DNA of 64,000 bases from Rhizomys pruinosus (lineage: Eukaryota; Chordata; Mammalia; Rodentia; Spalacidae). The notes under the pieces are model-generated. The model made no database searches. It was not told the DNA's origin and saw only the letters and a list, made by a program, of their open reading frames with translations. This document shows positions 43,846-56,009 of the stretch, piece after piece. Location: the NCBI GenBank assembly GCA_009823505.1, contig VZQC01010550.1, forward strand, positions 1,979,312 to 2,043,311, in the 5' to 3' direction. Every line of letters begins with the position of its first letter. The first letter of the stretch is position 1. Both the position numbers and the translations under genes were made by a program.

Positions 43846-45106
43846 AAAAGAGGAACACTGACTCTAAATCAAGACCACAGGACTTCCCTGGTCCATCAGC
43901 CTCATCTAAAGGTGGGGCCCCTAAATTCCTGATTATATTGTACTGTATCAAGCCATTTTCCCCCATGAGACTGGGAGATTGAACAGTATCAGGCTACTAG
44001 TGACCAGAAAAATGCCCATTAAACAAAAGACAAGATGCTTGGTAAATGTTGCTCTATCTCAAAATCGTGCTTGTTGGGTCTAACTTCTTATCAGTTTTCT
44101 CCTCGTTATAGCCACCTGCCCCCTAAACTGGGGATTTCCTCAGTGAGGAAGAGCCTTGAGCGCTGCCTCTCTAACTGAAGATGAGAAGGACAACTCTGAA
44201 TGGTCTTTGGCAACTTAGGTAAGGCTGGTAGAAGCTCTAGCACTGCAAGGAAGGAATGTCTGGAAAGGGGGCTAGGGAGGCAGGGGTGTGTCACGGAAGA
44301 AATTTCAATTTAACAGGAAAACAAAACACAAAAACCAAAAGAGCCACCCAAGAATCTGCTGTTCTAACTCACCTCAGCAAAACCTCTTGAGAAAGGCTGA
44401 GGGTGTTGCTGAAGTGAGAAGGGGAAAGAAGGAAGACTGCTGGGCTGCTTACATTCCTGTGGTGGAGTCCTGCGCACAGCAGCCTACCTACTGCAGCAGC
44501 CATTGATTTTTCCAGAGGTCGATATCTTGCTCCCACAGATCTTCTCAGTTGGAGGTTTAATCACATCGAAGGCTCTTGCTCACCATCTCCTCTATGTTCC
44601 CTTCCTCCCCCCACCAATAAAACACTGAATGCACGAGAGCTGGCAAAAAGGAGGTGAGAGGATGCTGGTCACAAAAATTCTAGGCATCGGCTCAAAGGCA
44701 GCAAACACAAAGGAGCCAAAGCCACATGGGGCAGTTCATTAACTTGTTGCCCAATATTCCTATATGCACTACCTAAAAGGTGGGTGGTTTTTTTTTTAAA
44801 CTCCCATGGGGGGCTAACTTGCTGAGATCTAACTCTCCAGTTTATCATAGTCCTAATGTTACTTGACCACCTGACCCTCGCCACACATGTGTCCTCTTCT
44901 CATCTGAGTCTTATCTGGTTAGTAACTACCTCTTGGGCAAAAAATGTACACTGTTTTAAGAGTCATTTAATCACTAGTTAATCACTTAAATCTATGAGGG
45001 GAAAAAAAAATCTATGAGGGCAAAGCCCAGAACTGGGTCAGATCCAGACAGCGCATATTTATGGAATAGGGCTGTTCTAATCCCAATAGGAAACAAGAGC
45101 ACTGTT
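43846..45106. other. Unique intronic sequence
   Basis: About 1.26 kb without recognisable SINEs, the longest clean stretch in this part of intron 4. No exon recognised. Confidence 0.55.
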
Positions 45107-45121
45107 AAATTAGGGAAGGCA

Positions 45122-45364
45122 GGGCTGGAGAGATGGCCTAGCGGTTAAGAGTGCCAACTGCTCTTACAGAGGACCCGGGTTCGATCCCTAGCACCCACAT
45201 GGCGGCCGACAACCATCTGAAACTCCAATTCCAGGGAAATCCAACACCCTCTTCTGACCTCTGTGGCATTGCACGACACGGGTGCACAGACCTGCATGCA
45301 GACAGTACATTCATACACATACAGAAATTTAAAAAAAAATTTAAAAAAAAAGAAAAAGAAAAAT
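45122..45364 (+). mobile_element. B2, sense, without internal duplication
   Basis: The target duplication aaattagggaaggca is at 45107-45121 and 45365-45379. Confidence 0.95.
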
Positions 45365-45379
45365 AAATTAGGGAAGGCA

Positions 45380-46200
45380 AAGAAACAGGAATTACTATTT
45401 TTTCAAAGTTAAGTATTCCCTGTTAGGAAGGCCAAATTACCTAAAGCCTCTTTCATGAAGATCATCATCAGCTATGTGTCTACAACTTGAGTAACCAAAG
45501 CAGGAAAAAAGGGACTAAGAAAATAATTCAGAAAGCAAGCAAAGTTCTGGGTAGGAGATGTGTAACAGGGAGAGGGTGGTGTTGCTATAGGATTGCACAT
45601 CATCACTCTTTCCTCAGAACTACAGCAACCAGAAACCAAGTAAGGTCAACTGAGAAATAGAGAAGGCAAAGTGAGTGCTATGGTAAACAGGACTTAGAAT
45701 TGGGGGACTGACAGTAGCCTCACTTCTGTAAAGTTCTAAATTCATAACAGCTATAGGTCTTCTTTACTACAATCTAGACAAAATACCAAATTCTTGGGTA
45801 AAATAAATCTGATAATGGGGAATGGGTAGACTCTAAAAGCAGAAAAGACAGCCACGAACCTCAAAGGCCTTTGAAACCAGAAGAAGAACTCAACACAGGG
45901 AAGGCTTTGTAGAATTCTAGAAGGTGATGTTCAGGAAAAATCCAAACATTCTTATTAATACTTCTGAACACTGATCGTTTATTTGAAACTAAGTTTCTCT
46001 CCTACTTTGTGCAAAATGTTACTTTCACCCATCTTGATAAACAATATTCACTAATTCTCCCTTCCACACCAAGGATGACCTTAAGTGATAGGTCTGCTGA
46101 TTCTCAAGCTCAAGCCTCTTCAATGCCTAGGTTCCTACCTTAGATAAGACATGGCTTCTTAGCGACCTTAGGAAGAAGGGAATGTTAAACAGGAAGGAAG
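45380..46200. other. Unique intronic sequence
   Basis: Nothing recognised. Confidence 0.6.
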
Positions 46201-46201
46201 C

Positions 46202-46336
46202 AAGCCGGGTGTGGTGGCGCACTTTGGGAGGCAGAGGCAGGCAGATCTTTGTGAGTTCAAGGCCAGCCTGGTCTACATAGTGAGTCCAGGACAGCTGGGG
46301 CTACAGGGAGACCCTGTCTTGAAAAGACCAAAAAAA
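46202..46336 (+). mobile_element. B1, sense, at gap edge
   Basis: gccgggtgtggtggcgcact, a small deletion, then the body to the A tail, where the assembly gap begins. Confidence 0.9.
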
Positions 46337-47175
46337 NNNNNNNNNNNNNNNNNNNNNNNNNNNNNNNNNNNNNNNNNNNNNNNNNNNNNNNNNNNNNNNN
46401 NNNNNNNNNNNNNNNNNNNNNNNNNNNNNNNNNNNNNNNNNNNNNNNNNNNNNNNNNNNNNNNNNNNNNNNNNNNNNNNNNNNNNNNNNNNNNNNNNNNN
46501 NNNNNNNNNNNNNNNNNNNNNNNNNNNNNNNNNNNNNNNNNNNNNNNNNNNNNNNNNNNNNNNNNNNNNNNNNNNNNNNNNNNNNNNNNNNNNNNNNNNN
46601 NNNNNNNNNNNNNNNNNNNNNNNNNNNNNNNNNNNNNNNNNNNNNNNNNNNNNNNNNNNNNNNNNNNNNNNNNNNNNNNNNNNNNNNNNNNNNNNNNNNN
46701 NNNNNNNNNNNNNNNNNNNNNNNNNNNNNNNNNNNNNNNNNNNNNNNNNNNNNNNNNNNNNNNNNNNNNNNNNNNNNNNNNNNNNNNNNNNNNNNNNNNN
46801 NNNNNNNNNNNNNNNNNNNNNNNNNNNNNNNNNNNNNNNNNNNNNNNNNNNNNNNNNNNNNNNNNNNNNNNNNNNNNNNNNNNNNNNNNNNNNNNNNNNN
46901 NNNNNNNNNNNNNNNNNNNNNNNNNNNNNNNNNNNNNNNNNNNNNNNNNNNNNNNNNNNNNNNNNNNNNNNNNNNNNNNNNNNNNNNNNNNNNNNNNNNN
47001 NNNNNNNNNNNNNNNNNNNNNNNNNNNNNNNNNNNNNNNNNNNNNNNNNNNNNNNNNNNNNNNNNNNNNNNNNNNNNNNNNNNNNNNNNNNNNNNNNNNN
47101 NNNNNNNNNNNNNNNNNNNNNNNNNNNNNNNNNNNNNNNNNNNNNNNNNNNNNNNNNNNNNNNNNNNNNNNNNNN
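46337..47175. other. Assembly gap (839 N)
   Basis: Unknown sequence starting in the B1 A tail and ending in another A run (47176-47202). Confidence 1.
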
Positions 47176-47202
47176 AAAAAAAAAAAAAAAAAAAAAAAAA
47201 AA

Positions 47203-47570
47203 GAAGCACCGAATGGGAAAGAGAGGGGAGGAGAAAATGAGTGAAGGTAAGCCATTCTCACACTAAGGACCTGAGTTTATCAACATGCTGACTCCAGAAC
47301 TTGAGAAGATTCTAGGTTTGGAGGACTCACTCCTTCCAGAGCAAATGTTTCTTATATGCTCCTGGAGAACACATCAAAATCCAGAAGTTAACTCTGCTGA
47401 GAAATCGCAGCCGCAGTGTCCTCCACTCTTTTTTGGAACAGTTTTTAGAACATGGTATTAAGCTTTTTCTTTCTCCTTCCTTTGAACTCTTTTTTGAGAT
47501 ACTAGGAGTCCCACCTACGGCCATCTATGTTAAACACACACTACCATATACTGCTTTTGGAAAAAATTAT
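47203..47570. other. Unique intronic sequence
   Basis: Nothing recognised. Confidence 0.6.
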
Positions 47571-48106
47571 TACATTTACTTATATATATGCACATGTTTC
47601 TATTGACATGTTTGTACACATGAGTGCAGGTGCCCTAGAGGCCAGAGGCCTCAGATTTCCTTGGAGTTGGAGTTATAGGCAGTTGTAAGCCATCTGATGC
47701 GCACAATACAAACTGAATTCTGAAAGGGCAGTGCTCTTAACCACTGAGCCATCTCTCCAACCCCTAGGATCTTTCTGCCATTCCTTTGAAGGAACTGCCT
47801 TAATAGTAAAACAATGTACTGAAAGTCAGAGAAGCTAATGTGTTCATTTACTCAATGACCCTTCACTGCCAATCTTTTATCTATGTGCAGACAGTACATT
47901 CATACACATTAAAAAAAAGAAAAAAAAAAAAAAAAAAAAAAAAAAGAATTGAATTGCTTAGGCTGGGCATGCCTTAATCCCAGCACTCAGGAGGCAGAGA
48001 CAGGTGGATTTCTATGAGTTCAAGGCCAGCCTGGTCTACAGAGTGAGCTGCAGGACATCTGGGGCTACAGGGAGACCCTGTCTCAAAAAGACCAAAAAAA
48101 AAAAAA
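47571..48106. mobile_element. Old B2, B2 stub and B1
   Basis: Antisense old B2 47571-47765. Sense 27-nt B2 3' stub with long A tail 47884-47945. Sense B1 47960-48106 flanked by attgaattgct. Confidence 0.82.
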
Positions 48107-48398
48107 AAATTGAATTGCTCATACAAGATGGAAGTTTGAGTCAGTACAAGTTTTTTTTTTTCTCCTTTTTTATTCCCATGTTTCCTATAGGCTCTTATTC
48201 TGAAGATAGCACTGCCCCTCCTACCTTAATTATAAATACAATCTAAATTTGAGAGAGGCATGGATTCTATAGGATACCAAACATCTTCCTCAAGTACCAG
48301 GTGCAAAGAAATCAGGGCAGACCAGTACTGACAACCTTGTGCATCTAATGAGTAAAGGTTTAATGAGTAAAGGTAGGTTTGGCCCAACTGATCTTTAA

Positions 48399-48567
48399 AA
48401 AAAAAAAAAATTTTTTTTTTGTCTTTTTGAGACAGGGTCCCTTTTAATTCCAGCTGGCCTGGAACTCACTCTGTAGACCAGGCTGGCCTTGAACTCACAG
48501 AGATCCGCCTGCCTCTGTCTCCCAAGTGATCTTTAATTAATTTTTTTATATGTTACATATTATATAT

Positions 48568-48598
<31 letters not shown>

Positions 48599-49160
48599 TG
48601 CATATGAGTGTACTGTCTGCATGTAGGTTGGTACACCCGTGTCATGCAATGCTGCAGAGGTCAGAAGAGGGCATCAGATTCCCCTGGAACTGGAATTAAA
48701 GATGGTTCTTAGTCGCCATGTGGGTGCTAGGAATCGAACCCAGGTCTTCTGCAAGAGTAGTTGGCATTCTTAACCGCTGAGCCATCTCTCCAGCCCCCAA
48801 TTTTTTTTTTTTTTTTGGTCTTTTCGAGACAGGGTCTCCCTGTAGCCCCAGCTGTCCTGGAACTCACTCTGTAGACCAGGCTGGCTTTGAACTCACAAAG
48901 ATCCGCCTGCCTCTGCCTCCCAAGTGCTAGGATTAAAGGCGTGCGCCACCACGCCCAGCTCCAGCCCCCAATTTTTATTTTATCAGTAGGAATATGCTTG
49001 CATGTATGTTAAGTCCACCTGTGTTGTGTAGTGCCTATGGAGGACAAAAGAGGGTGTCAATCCCTTGGAACTGGAGTTATGGATGGTTATTAGCTGCCAT
49101 GTGGGGGTGCTGGGATTTCTCAGCCTAGGATTAAAGGCATGCGCCACCACGCCGGGCTCA
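48399..49160 (-). mobile_element. Antisense B1, (TA)n, B2, B1, B2 and B1 piece
   Basis: 5'-truncated B1 48399-48530; TA repeat 48545-48590; B2 48590-48798; young B1 48806-48960 with target duplication ccagcccccaattttt (48790-48805 and 48961-48976); older B2 48970-49110; B1 5' end 49124-49160. Confidence 0.88.
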
Positions 49161-50165
49161 GTTTATCTTCTTAAACCAATTTCTGATCTGTAGCTTCCAA
49201 CAGGGGACAAACTCAAAAGTCAAGTAGTGTGCTTAGTGGGAGAAGGGGTACTTCCCATCAGTCTTCCCCAGGTCTTGACTTAGGAGCCATCATATTAGAA
49301 GTAAGGTTCTGCTGCTTTTCAGACAGAGGTTGTTCTGATGAAAAACAAAAGGTTTTAGTAAGAGGAATCTATGTGAGACACACAGGCAGGAAGCAGAGCT
49401 GAGCAACCAGTGACTAGAATAGAAACAGGAAATGGGCCCAGGAACAAGCATGCAGGATTCTGTTGCAAGCAGCCCAGGCTCCAGCAGACATCAGGCCGTA
49501 TCAGAGCTACAGCAGTGAGACTAAAACTGAGAATCGGATTGGCTGGCTCTGTCAGAGAACAAGCCTTCTAGAAAAAGAGGGCTATGGGCACCCAGTACAC
49601 CCTGCTCTGCAGCAGATCAGGCAGCTGGGAGGTGGGGGTGGGAATTCCTTTTCAAGGCTGTAAGAATAACAGGGCTTCAATTCCAGGGGAGCAATCACAA
49701 ACACTGTCAGATATAAAGATAACAGGTCACTAACTCAGAATACCTAGCTTCTTTGTTTACCAAATTGCTACTGGCATTCTATTACCCTTAGAAGATAGGC
49801 CAGCAGAACCCCAGACAAGGACTGCTAGCTTGCTCTTTCTCCTACTATGAAATAAACAAAAGGGACCAAGAACAGTCTAAGAGTAAAATCCTTCAAAATT
49901 TCCAATTTTTTAAGCATTCGGGATTTATCATTCCTCCCAATAGACCTCAACAGCAAAAAGCTGGCCCCTAAATTCAGTCAAGTACCAATCTAGGGATTAT
50001 TCTACAAAGGCTTACTGAACATATATGTTTAAGCTCAAACGGAGGTCAGACAGTTCAAAGCAGGTACCCCTTGCCAACACAAAACCCCCCAAAATTCCAG
50101 AGAAGGTATTTCAGCTGGGTTTTCAAGCAGAAGTAGCAATCTGTTTGGTCATTAAGAACAAAGAT
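49161..50165. other. Unique intronic sequence
   Basis: About 1 kb free of SINEs. No exon or RNA gene recognised. Confidence 0.55.
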
Positions 50166-50167
50166 GC

Positions 50168-50630
50168 CGGGCGTGGTGGCGCACGCCTTTAATCCTAGCA
50201 CTAGGGAAGCAGACAGGCGGATCTTTGTGAGTTCAAGGCCAGCCTGGTCTACAGAATGAGTTCCAGGACAGCTGGGGCTACAGGGAGACCCTGTCTCGAA
50301 AAGACCAAAAAAAGACAAAAAAAAACCAAAAAAAAAAAAAACAAAGATTAATGAGTACTCAGGAGGCAGAGACAGGCGAATCTCTGTGAGTTCAATGCCA
50401 GCCTGGTCTACATAGGAAGTTCCTGGCCAGCTAGGGCTACAGGGAGACCCTGTCTCAAAAAAGACATAAACAAAAACAAACAAACAAAAAACAAAGACAG
50501 TTGGGCATGTTGCTATACCCCTATAATCCCAGTCAAGAGACTGTGTCAGAAGTCCTAAAACAGCCTGGGCTATACAGTGAGATCCAGTACAGGTACACAA
50601 AACAAAACAAAACAAAAACAAAAAAGAGAG
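50168..50630 (+). mobile_element. Sense B1 copies
   Basis: 50168-50335 near consensus, 50356-50475 lacking the 5' third, 50500-50630 old fragment. Confidence 0.85.
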
Positions 50631-51134
50631 ACAGATAAAGACAGCCTGGGCTTAGAAGGAGAGTGGCAGAAAGATCTGGAATTAGAAAGAAGCTTAAGGT
50701 ATTGTTGGGGTATAGCTGGGGGCTCTTACTCTAAGCTCTGGAACTAACTCCATGTTTCTAAACTAGACAGGAATCACTTAGGGGAGTAAGACCAAGAGAT
50801 CAAAAAATGAGGCCTCAGAATCTGCATTTCCAGCCAACTCCCAGGCAGTTTCCACATTGCTGGGCTAATTAAGTAGTAGTAAGGTATTGACTTAACATTA
50901 TCCAGAATACTTTTTTTCTAAACAAGTTTAGAAGTTTCTATAAAACTGCACTTGCAACCATCCAATGTAGGGGAACCAAAGAACCAAACTCCAGTCCACA
51001 GTCTACTCTGAAGCGTTCCTAGTTGGCTCTTCCAAGCAAATCCTCTGGGCTTGTGTCCCTGGGGGATGGCTCCCATACAGCTGCCCTTTTATATCATTTG
51101 CACTTCCATCAGAAGGCCTGAGGGAAAAGAAGTG

Positions 51135-51520
51135 AAATGTGGCTGGCAATATGGCTCAGTAGGAAAAGGCGTAAGCCTGATGACCTGAGTTTGATCTTAC
51201 AGACCCATATGACAGCAGCAGAGAACTCCCAAAAGTCCTCTGACCTCCACAGGAACACTGTGGCTTGTGCCCATTTGCATGCAAGGACACACTGGAAGAA
51301 CAAGCACACACATAATGAACAAGCAAACAGATGTGACTTTAAAAAAAGTAAGATGGAAATCCATTCTTTTAGGTCAAGTCTAGTCTTATGACAGAATGTG
51401 ATGGAAGAGCAGGCTGTTGTGGCACACGCCTGTAATCCCAGCACTCCAGAACCGGAGCAGAAGCAGCTGGGGTTTAAGATAAGCCTGTGATACACAGAAA
51501 GATTCTGTCTCAACAAACAC
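51135..51520 (+). mobile_element. B3-type SINE and old B1, sense
   Basis: 51135-51325 has the gatgacctgagtttgatc block typical of B3. 51410-51520 is an old B1. Confidence 0.7.
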
Positions 51521-51591
51521 ATCATCTATGGTTTTATTATACTGGGTAACATGCTAATAGATACAGTTCATTTGAAATATCAGAGCTGTGC

Positions 51592-51792
51592 CGGGCGTGG
51601 TGGTGCACGCCTTTAATCCTAGCACTTGGGAGGCAGAGGCAGGCGGATCTTTGTGAGTTCAAGGCCAGCCTGGTCTACAGANAGAGGCAGGCGGATCTTT
51701 GTGAGTTCAAGGCCAGCCTGGTCTACAGAGTGAGTTCCAGGACAGCTGGGGCTACAGGGAGACCCTATCTTGAAAAGACCCCCCCCCAAAAA
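51592..51792 (+). mobile_element. B1, sense, with a one-base N and duplicated segment
   Basis: A 39-base block (agaggcaggcgg to gtctacaga) lies on both sides of the single N at 51682, then the B1 continues to its tail. Confidence 0.9.
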
Positions 51793-52110
51793 AAAAAAAA
51801 AATCAGAGCTGTATTCAGATCCTGATTTCGACCCTTCTGTATTTCTTATGTAAGATAAGCATGGGTGCCTACACATTTCAAAGCCTGCCTTTCCTGGACC
51901 ACTGATGTTGACTATGGCTGTTGCCTGGCCTTGCTCCTGTTCTCTAAGACTCAGATTCCACAGGAACAGCATAGCTTCTTCCCATTTCCTCTCTCCAGAT
52001 CAACTTCTCAGAGAACATCTCAGAATGAAAGCAGTAGTGTAGTAGTTACTATGTTCTTAAGTGAAATCTAAAGACAGGCTTTGACACCCAAGAGATAAAA
52101 GAATACCTAG

Positions 52111-52322
52111 GGGGCTGGAGGAATGGCCTGGTGGTTGACTGCTCTTGCAGAGGACCTGGGTTCAATCCCCAGCACCCACATGGCGGCTGAGAACTGTCTT
52201 TGACTCCAGTGCCAGAGGAATCCGACGCCCTCTTCTGACCTCCAAGGCATTGCACGACACGGGTGCACAGACCTACATGCAGACAGTACATTCATACACG
52301 TCCCCCCCTCCCCCCCAAAAAG
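52111..52322 (+). mobile_element. B2, sense, C-rich tail
   Basis: The direct repeat gaatacctag is at 52101-52110 and 52323-52332. The element lacks the internal duplication, and its tail is tccccccctccccccc instead of A-rich. Confidence 0.85.
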
Positions 52323-52335
52323 GAATACCTAGGAG

Positions 52336-52793
52336 CTGGAGCCTACACATTTAGTCCCCACACTTGGGAGGGAGGTGGATATCTGTGAGATGGAGGCCAG
52401 TCTGGTCTACATAGTGAGTTTCTGGCCAGGTGGGGCTACATATAGATAGGGAGACCCTATCTATATATATAAAAATAGAATAAATGAGCTGGGTGTGGTG
52501 GCACATGCTTTAAACCTAGCACTTGGGATGCAGGGTCGGGCAGGCAGATCTCTGTGAGTTCAAGGACAACGTTTTCTACAGAGCAAGTTCCAGGCCAGCT
52601 AGGGATACAGGGACAGCAGCCTGCCTTCCTTCCTTTTTTTTTGTTTTTGTTTTTTGAGACAGGGTCTCTCTATAGCCTCAGCTGTCCTGGAACTCACTCT
52701 GTAGACCAGGCTGGCCTTGAACTCACAGAAATCTACCTGCCTCTGCCTCCTGAGTGCTAGGATTACAAGTGGGTGCCACCACATCAGGCAAAA
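52336..52793. mobile_element. Three B1 copies
   Basis: Sense 52336-52470 and 52489-52615, antisense 52635-52789. Confidence 0.82.
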
Positions 52794-52805
52794 GCAGCCT
52801 TTCTT

Positions 52806-53077
52806 GGGCTGGAGAGATGGCCTAGCAGTTAAGAGCGCCGACCGCTCTTACAGAGGACCCGGGTTCGATCCCCAGCACCCACATGGCGGCCGAGAACCGT
52901 CTGAAACTCCAATTCCAGGAGAACTCCAGTTCCAGGGGAATCCGAGACCCTCTTCTGACCTCCGCGGCATTGCACAACACGGGTGCACAGACCTGCATGC
53001 AGACAGTACATTCATACACATACAGAAATAAATAAAAATTAAAAATTAAAAAAAAGACAAAAAATTAAAAAAAAAAA
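52806..53077 (+). mobile_element. Young B2, sense
   Basis: Has the internal duplication and preserved CpGs. The target duplication aaagcagcctttctt is at 52791-52805 and 53078-53092. Confidence 0.96.
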
Positions 53078-53310
53078 AAAGCAGCCTTTCTTAACTTAAG
53101 TTTTCAGTTAATGGTATGATGGTAGGAGCCATCTTTGCTTTCTTTTCTTCCCTAACTCCAGAGGGAGGAAAAGTGTTTATTTTCTCCACTCTGCTAGCAT
53201 CTTTACCCTGTCCTCTTTTGTCTTATATATATATATGAAGCTGGGGAATTTGGGCTGGAATTTGGGCTGATTCAGCCACCTCTCTTGTTCAATGCCTTTA
53301 AGAATTCTCT

Positions 53311-53569
53311 TCCCTGGGCATGGTGGTGCGCACCTTTAATCCCAGCACTTGGGAGGCAGAGGCAAGAAGGATCTCTGTGAGTTCAAGGCCAGCCTGGTCT
53401 ACAGAAAGCTCCAGGCCAGCTTGGACTAAAGGGAGACCCTGTCTCAAAAAAAAAAATCTCTTTATTGGATATGGTGATGTATACCTGCTGTAACACCAGC
53501 ACTCTGGAGGCAGAAACAGGATGATCAGTAAATAGGTTCCAGGTCAGCCTGGGCTACTACTTAAGACCC

Positions 53570-53646
<77 letters not shown>
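53311..53646 (+). mobile_element. B1 copies and (GA)n
   Basis: B1 53311-53450, old B1 fragment 53460-53572, then about 36 GA units 53573-53646. Confidence 0.88.
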
Positions 53647-53651
<5 letters not shown>

Positions 53652-54250
53652 ATGAGTATATGGATAACAGTATCTTTTACCATTCTCTTGTTCATTTTCT
53701 TTTTGTATGTAAAAAGGATCCCAAATCCCAATAAAAATGTTTTGTGACAAAAATCCAACTGTTTTCCTTAAAATATAAATTTGATACTGGACCATTTTTC
53801 CTTGGCTTCCAGAAATATCTTAGTTCTGGTTCTCTGCCGATCTCTCCAGCTCTCTGTTGGCTTCATCCACCAGTGACCGCAGGCATTGTTCAGGGTCCCA
53901 TCTGGCTCCTTTCTCTAATCACAGCCTCTGAGGTCTACTTCATTTCATGGCTTTAACTATTAACTACCACACAACACAAGACAGCTCTCCAACTCCATCC
54001 AGATTCAGTCCTACCTATCCAAGTTTTAGATTTTTATCTCTGACTACTAATGCATTTTTTATCTTACTAAATCAATTATATATATATAATTTATGTTATA
54101 TATATAACATAAAAATGGCACTTCTACTCAAAAACAAGTTTTCTCTGTTAACTTTTCTGACAATGGGATTGTTTTTCCCCTCCTTTCCTCACTTCCCCAG
54201 ACCTAACTAGTAAACTAATACCTTTAAACTGGCCATGAAATAGAATATAA
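53647..54250. other. Unique AT-rich intronic sequence
   Basis: Contains a TA-rich stretch at 54078-54106; nothing else recognised. Confidence 0.55.
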
Positions 54251-54254
54251 TTTT

Positions 54255-54345
54255 TTTTGTCTTTTTGAGACAGGGACTCCCTTTAGTCCTCACTGGTCTA
54301 GAGCTCCCTATGTAGACCCAGGCTGGCCTTGAAGGCCTGTGACAG
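54255..54345 (-). mobile_element. B1 fragment, antisense
   Basis: tttgtctttttgagacaggg to ccaggctggccttgaa; the 5' part is missing. Confidence 0.8.
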
Positions 54346-54412
54346 CATGCAGTGTTAGAGTATACTTAAAAAAAAAAGTCTGAGGGACTTCCCAGGACCA
54401 CCTGAAGCACAG

Positions 54413-54721
54413 CAAAAAAGCTGGAACCAACCCCAGTGCCCCTCAACTGACAAGTGGATAGAGAAAAATGTGGTACATCTACACAATGGAGTGAGAAAGA
54501 AAGATGACATCATGAACATTGCAGGTAAATGGATTGAACTAGAAGATACTATGTTAAGTGAAGTAACACAGTCCCAGAAAAACAAACGACGAGTAGTATC
54601 CCTCATCTGTGGATGCTAGCACCAATTACCTAGTTATAAGTATTTCTTGTGCAGGGCTCCTTGAGCTTTTGTCCAAGTATTTGGGAGTGACGCATATTGG
54701 AAAGAGCAACAACAACAACAT
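54413..54721 (+). mobile_element. Second L1 3'-end fragment
   Basis: Shares cctcatctgtggatgctag and gtgacgcatattgga with the L1 at 4721-6550 and ends at the same (caa)n. It is a shorter 5'-truncated copy of the same L1 family, with an internal deletion. Confidence 0.9.
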
Positions 54722-54732
54722 TTAGTTCACTC

Positions 54733-55010
54733 TGCTTTTTTTTTTTTTGACAGGGTCCCCAGTCTGCCTAGAACTCACTATGTGGACCAGGCTGGCCTTG
54801 ATCTCACAGAAATCTGGCTGCCTCCACCTCCTGAGGGCTGAGAATTAATTAAAGGCACACAACATCATGCCTGGTGATGTGCAACTTCTTTCATGACGTT
54901 TTCCTCAACTATAAATATTATATATATATATATTATATATAATACATATAATTTATATGTAAATAAAATGTTTATATAAATTATATATAAACACATCCCA
55001 TATGTAGCTC
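54733..55010. mobile_element. Antisense B1 and AT-rich repeat
   Basis: Antisense B1 54733-54875, then TA-rich sequence 54912-54995. Confidence 0.8.
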
Positions 55011-55094
55011 TCTATTATATGTATACATATGTGGTACATACAAGGAATTGGATCTAGGCAAGTATTCCAGTGAGCTACATCTCCAGCCTTTAAA

Positions 55095-55625
55095 AAATAT
55101 ATTTTTTTACTTAAGTATAAGAGTGTATTGCCTCCTACAGAAACATGGGGTAAAAAAAAAAAAAAAAAAAGAGTATATTGCCTGCATGTATGTAAGTGCA
55201 CTAATGTCATGCAACACCTGAGGAGGTCAGAAGAGGGACTTGGGGGCTGGAGAGATGGCCTAACGGTAAGAGCGCGCTCTTACAGAGGACCCGGGTTCGA
55301 TCCCCAGCACCCACATGGCAGCCGAGAACTGTCCGAAATTCCAATTCCAGGAGAACTCCAGTTCCAGAGGAATCTGACACCCTCTTCTGACCTCTGCGGC
55401 ATTGCACGACATGGGTGCACAAACCTGCATGCAGACAGTACATTCATACACATACAGAAATAAATAAAATATAATAAAAAAAAATGAAAAAAGAAGAGGG
55501 ACTTGGATCCCCTGGAACTGGAGTTAATGATGGTTTGTTAAGTTACCACGTGGATGCTGGGAAGCAAACCCAGATTCTCTGCAACAGGGGCCAATGCCTT
55601 TGACATCTGAGCCATTTATCCAGCC
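55095..55625 (-). mobile_element. Antisense B2 host with two insertions
   Basis: Host pieces 55110-55133, 55184-55243 and 55507-55625. The first break is a micro-insertion (55134-55170), the second a young sense B2. Confidence 0.85.
55244..55491 (+). mobile_element. Young B2, sense, in an antisense B2
   Basis: The target duplication agaagagggacttgg is at 55229-55243 and 55492-55506; internal duplication present. Confidence 0.96.
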
Positions 55626-56009
55626 TTTTAACTTTTTTATTTTTTTGAGATAGGGTCTCATTAAATTACTTAGGCAAATCTTAAACTTGGTATCCTTCCA
55701 CCTCAGCTTCCCAAATAACTGAGATTATATACACCTGTGGCAAAGCTCATTTATTTTGACACAAATGATCACTGACTTTACCAGACTTTGATGCCACTCA
55801 CTGGGATATTCAGGAACATGTTCTCTCTTACTAATGATATACAGAACATATCCCTGAAGACAAGCCAGGTCAGACTCATGCATCCATCTAAGTCACACAA
55901 GTCTAACCTTTAAAGCCCATTGCTTTCTATCATATCCATAATAAAATATGTGCCAGGTTTTATTCTACACACAGAGAACTTACCTACATTAAAAACCAAA
56001 TAATATAGG
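55626..56009. other. Old B1 scrap and unique sequence
   Basis: 55626-55740 is a very old antisense B1-like piece; the rest is unique. Confidence 0.5.

Noticed and set aside
46211..47266. Long open frames across the gap at 46337-47175 (and likewise at 57546-58258)
   Set aside because: Created only by translating N bases; flanks are SINE sequence.
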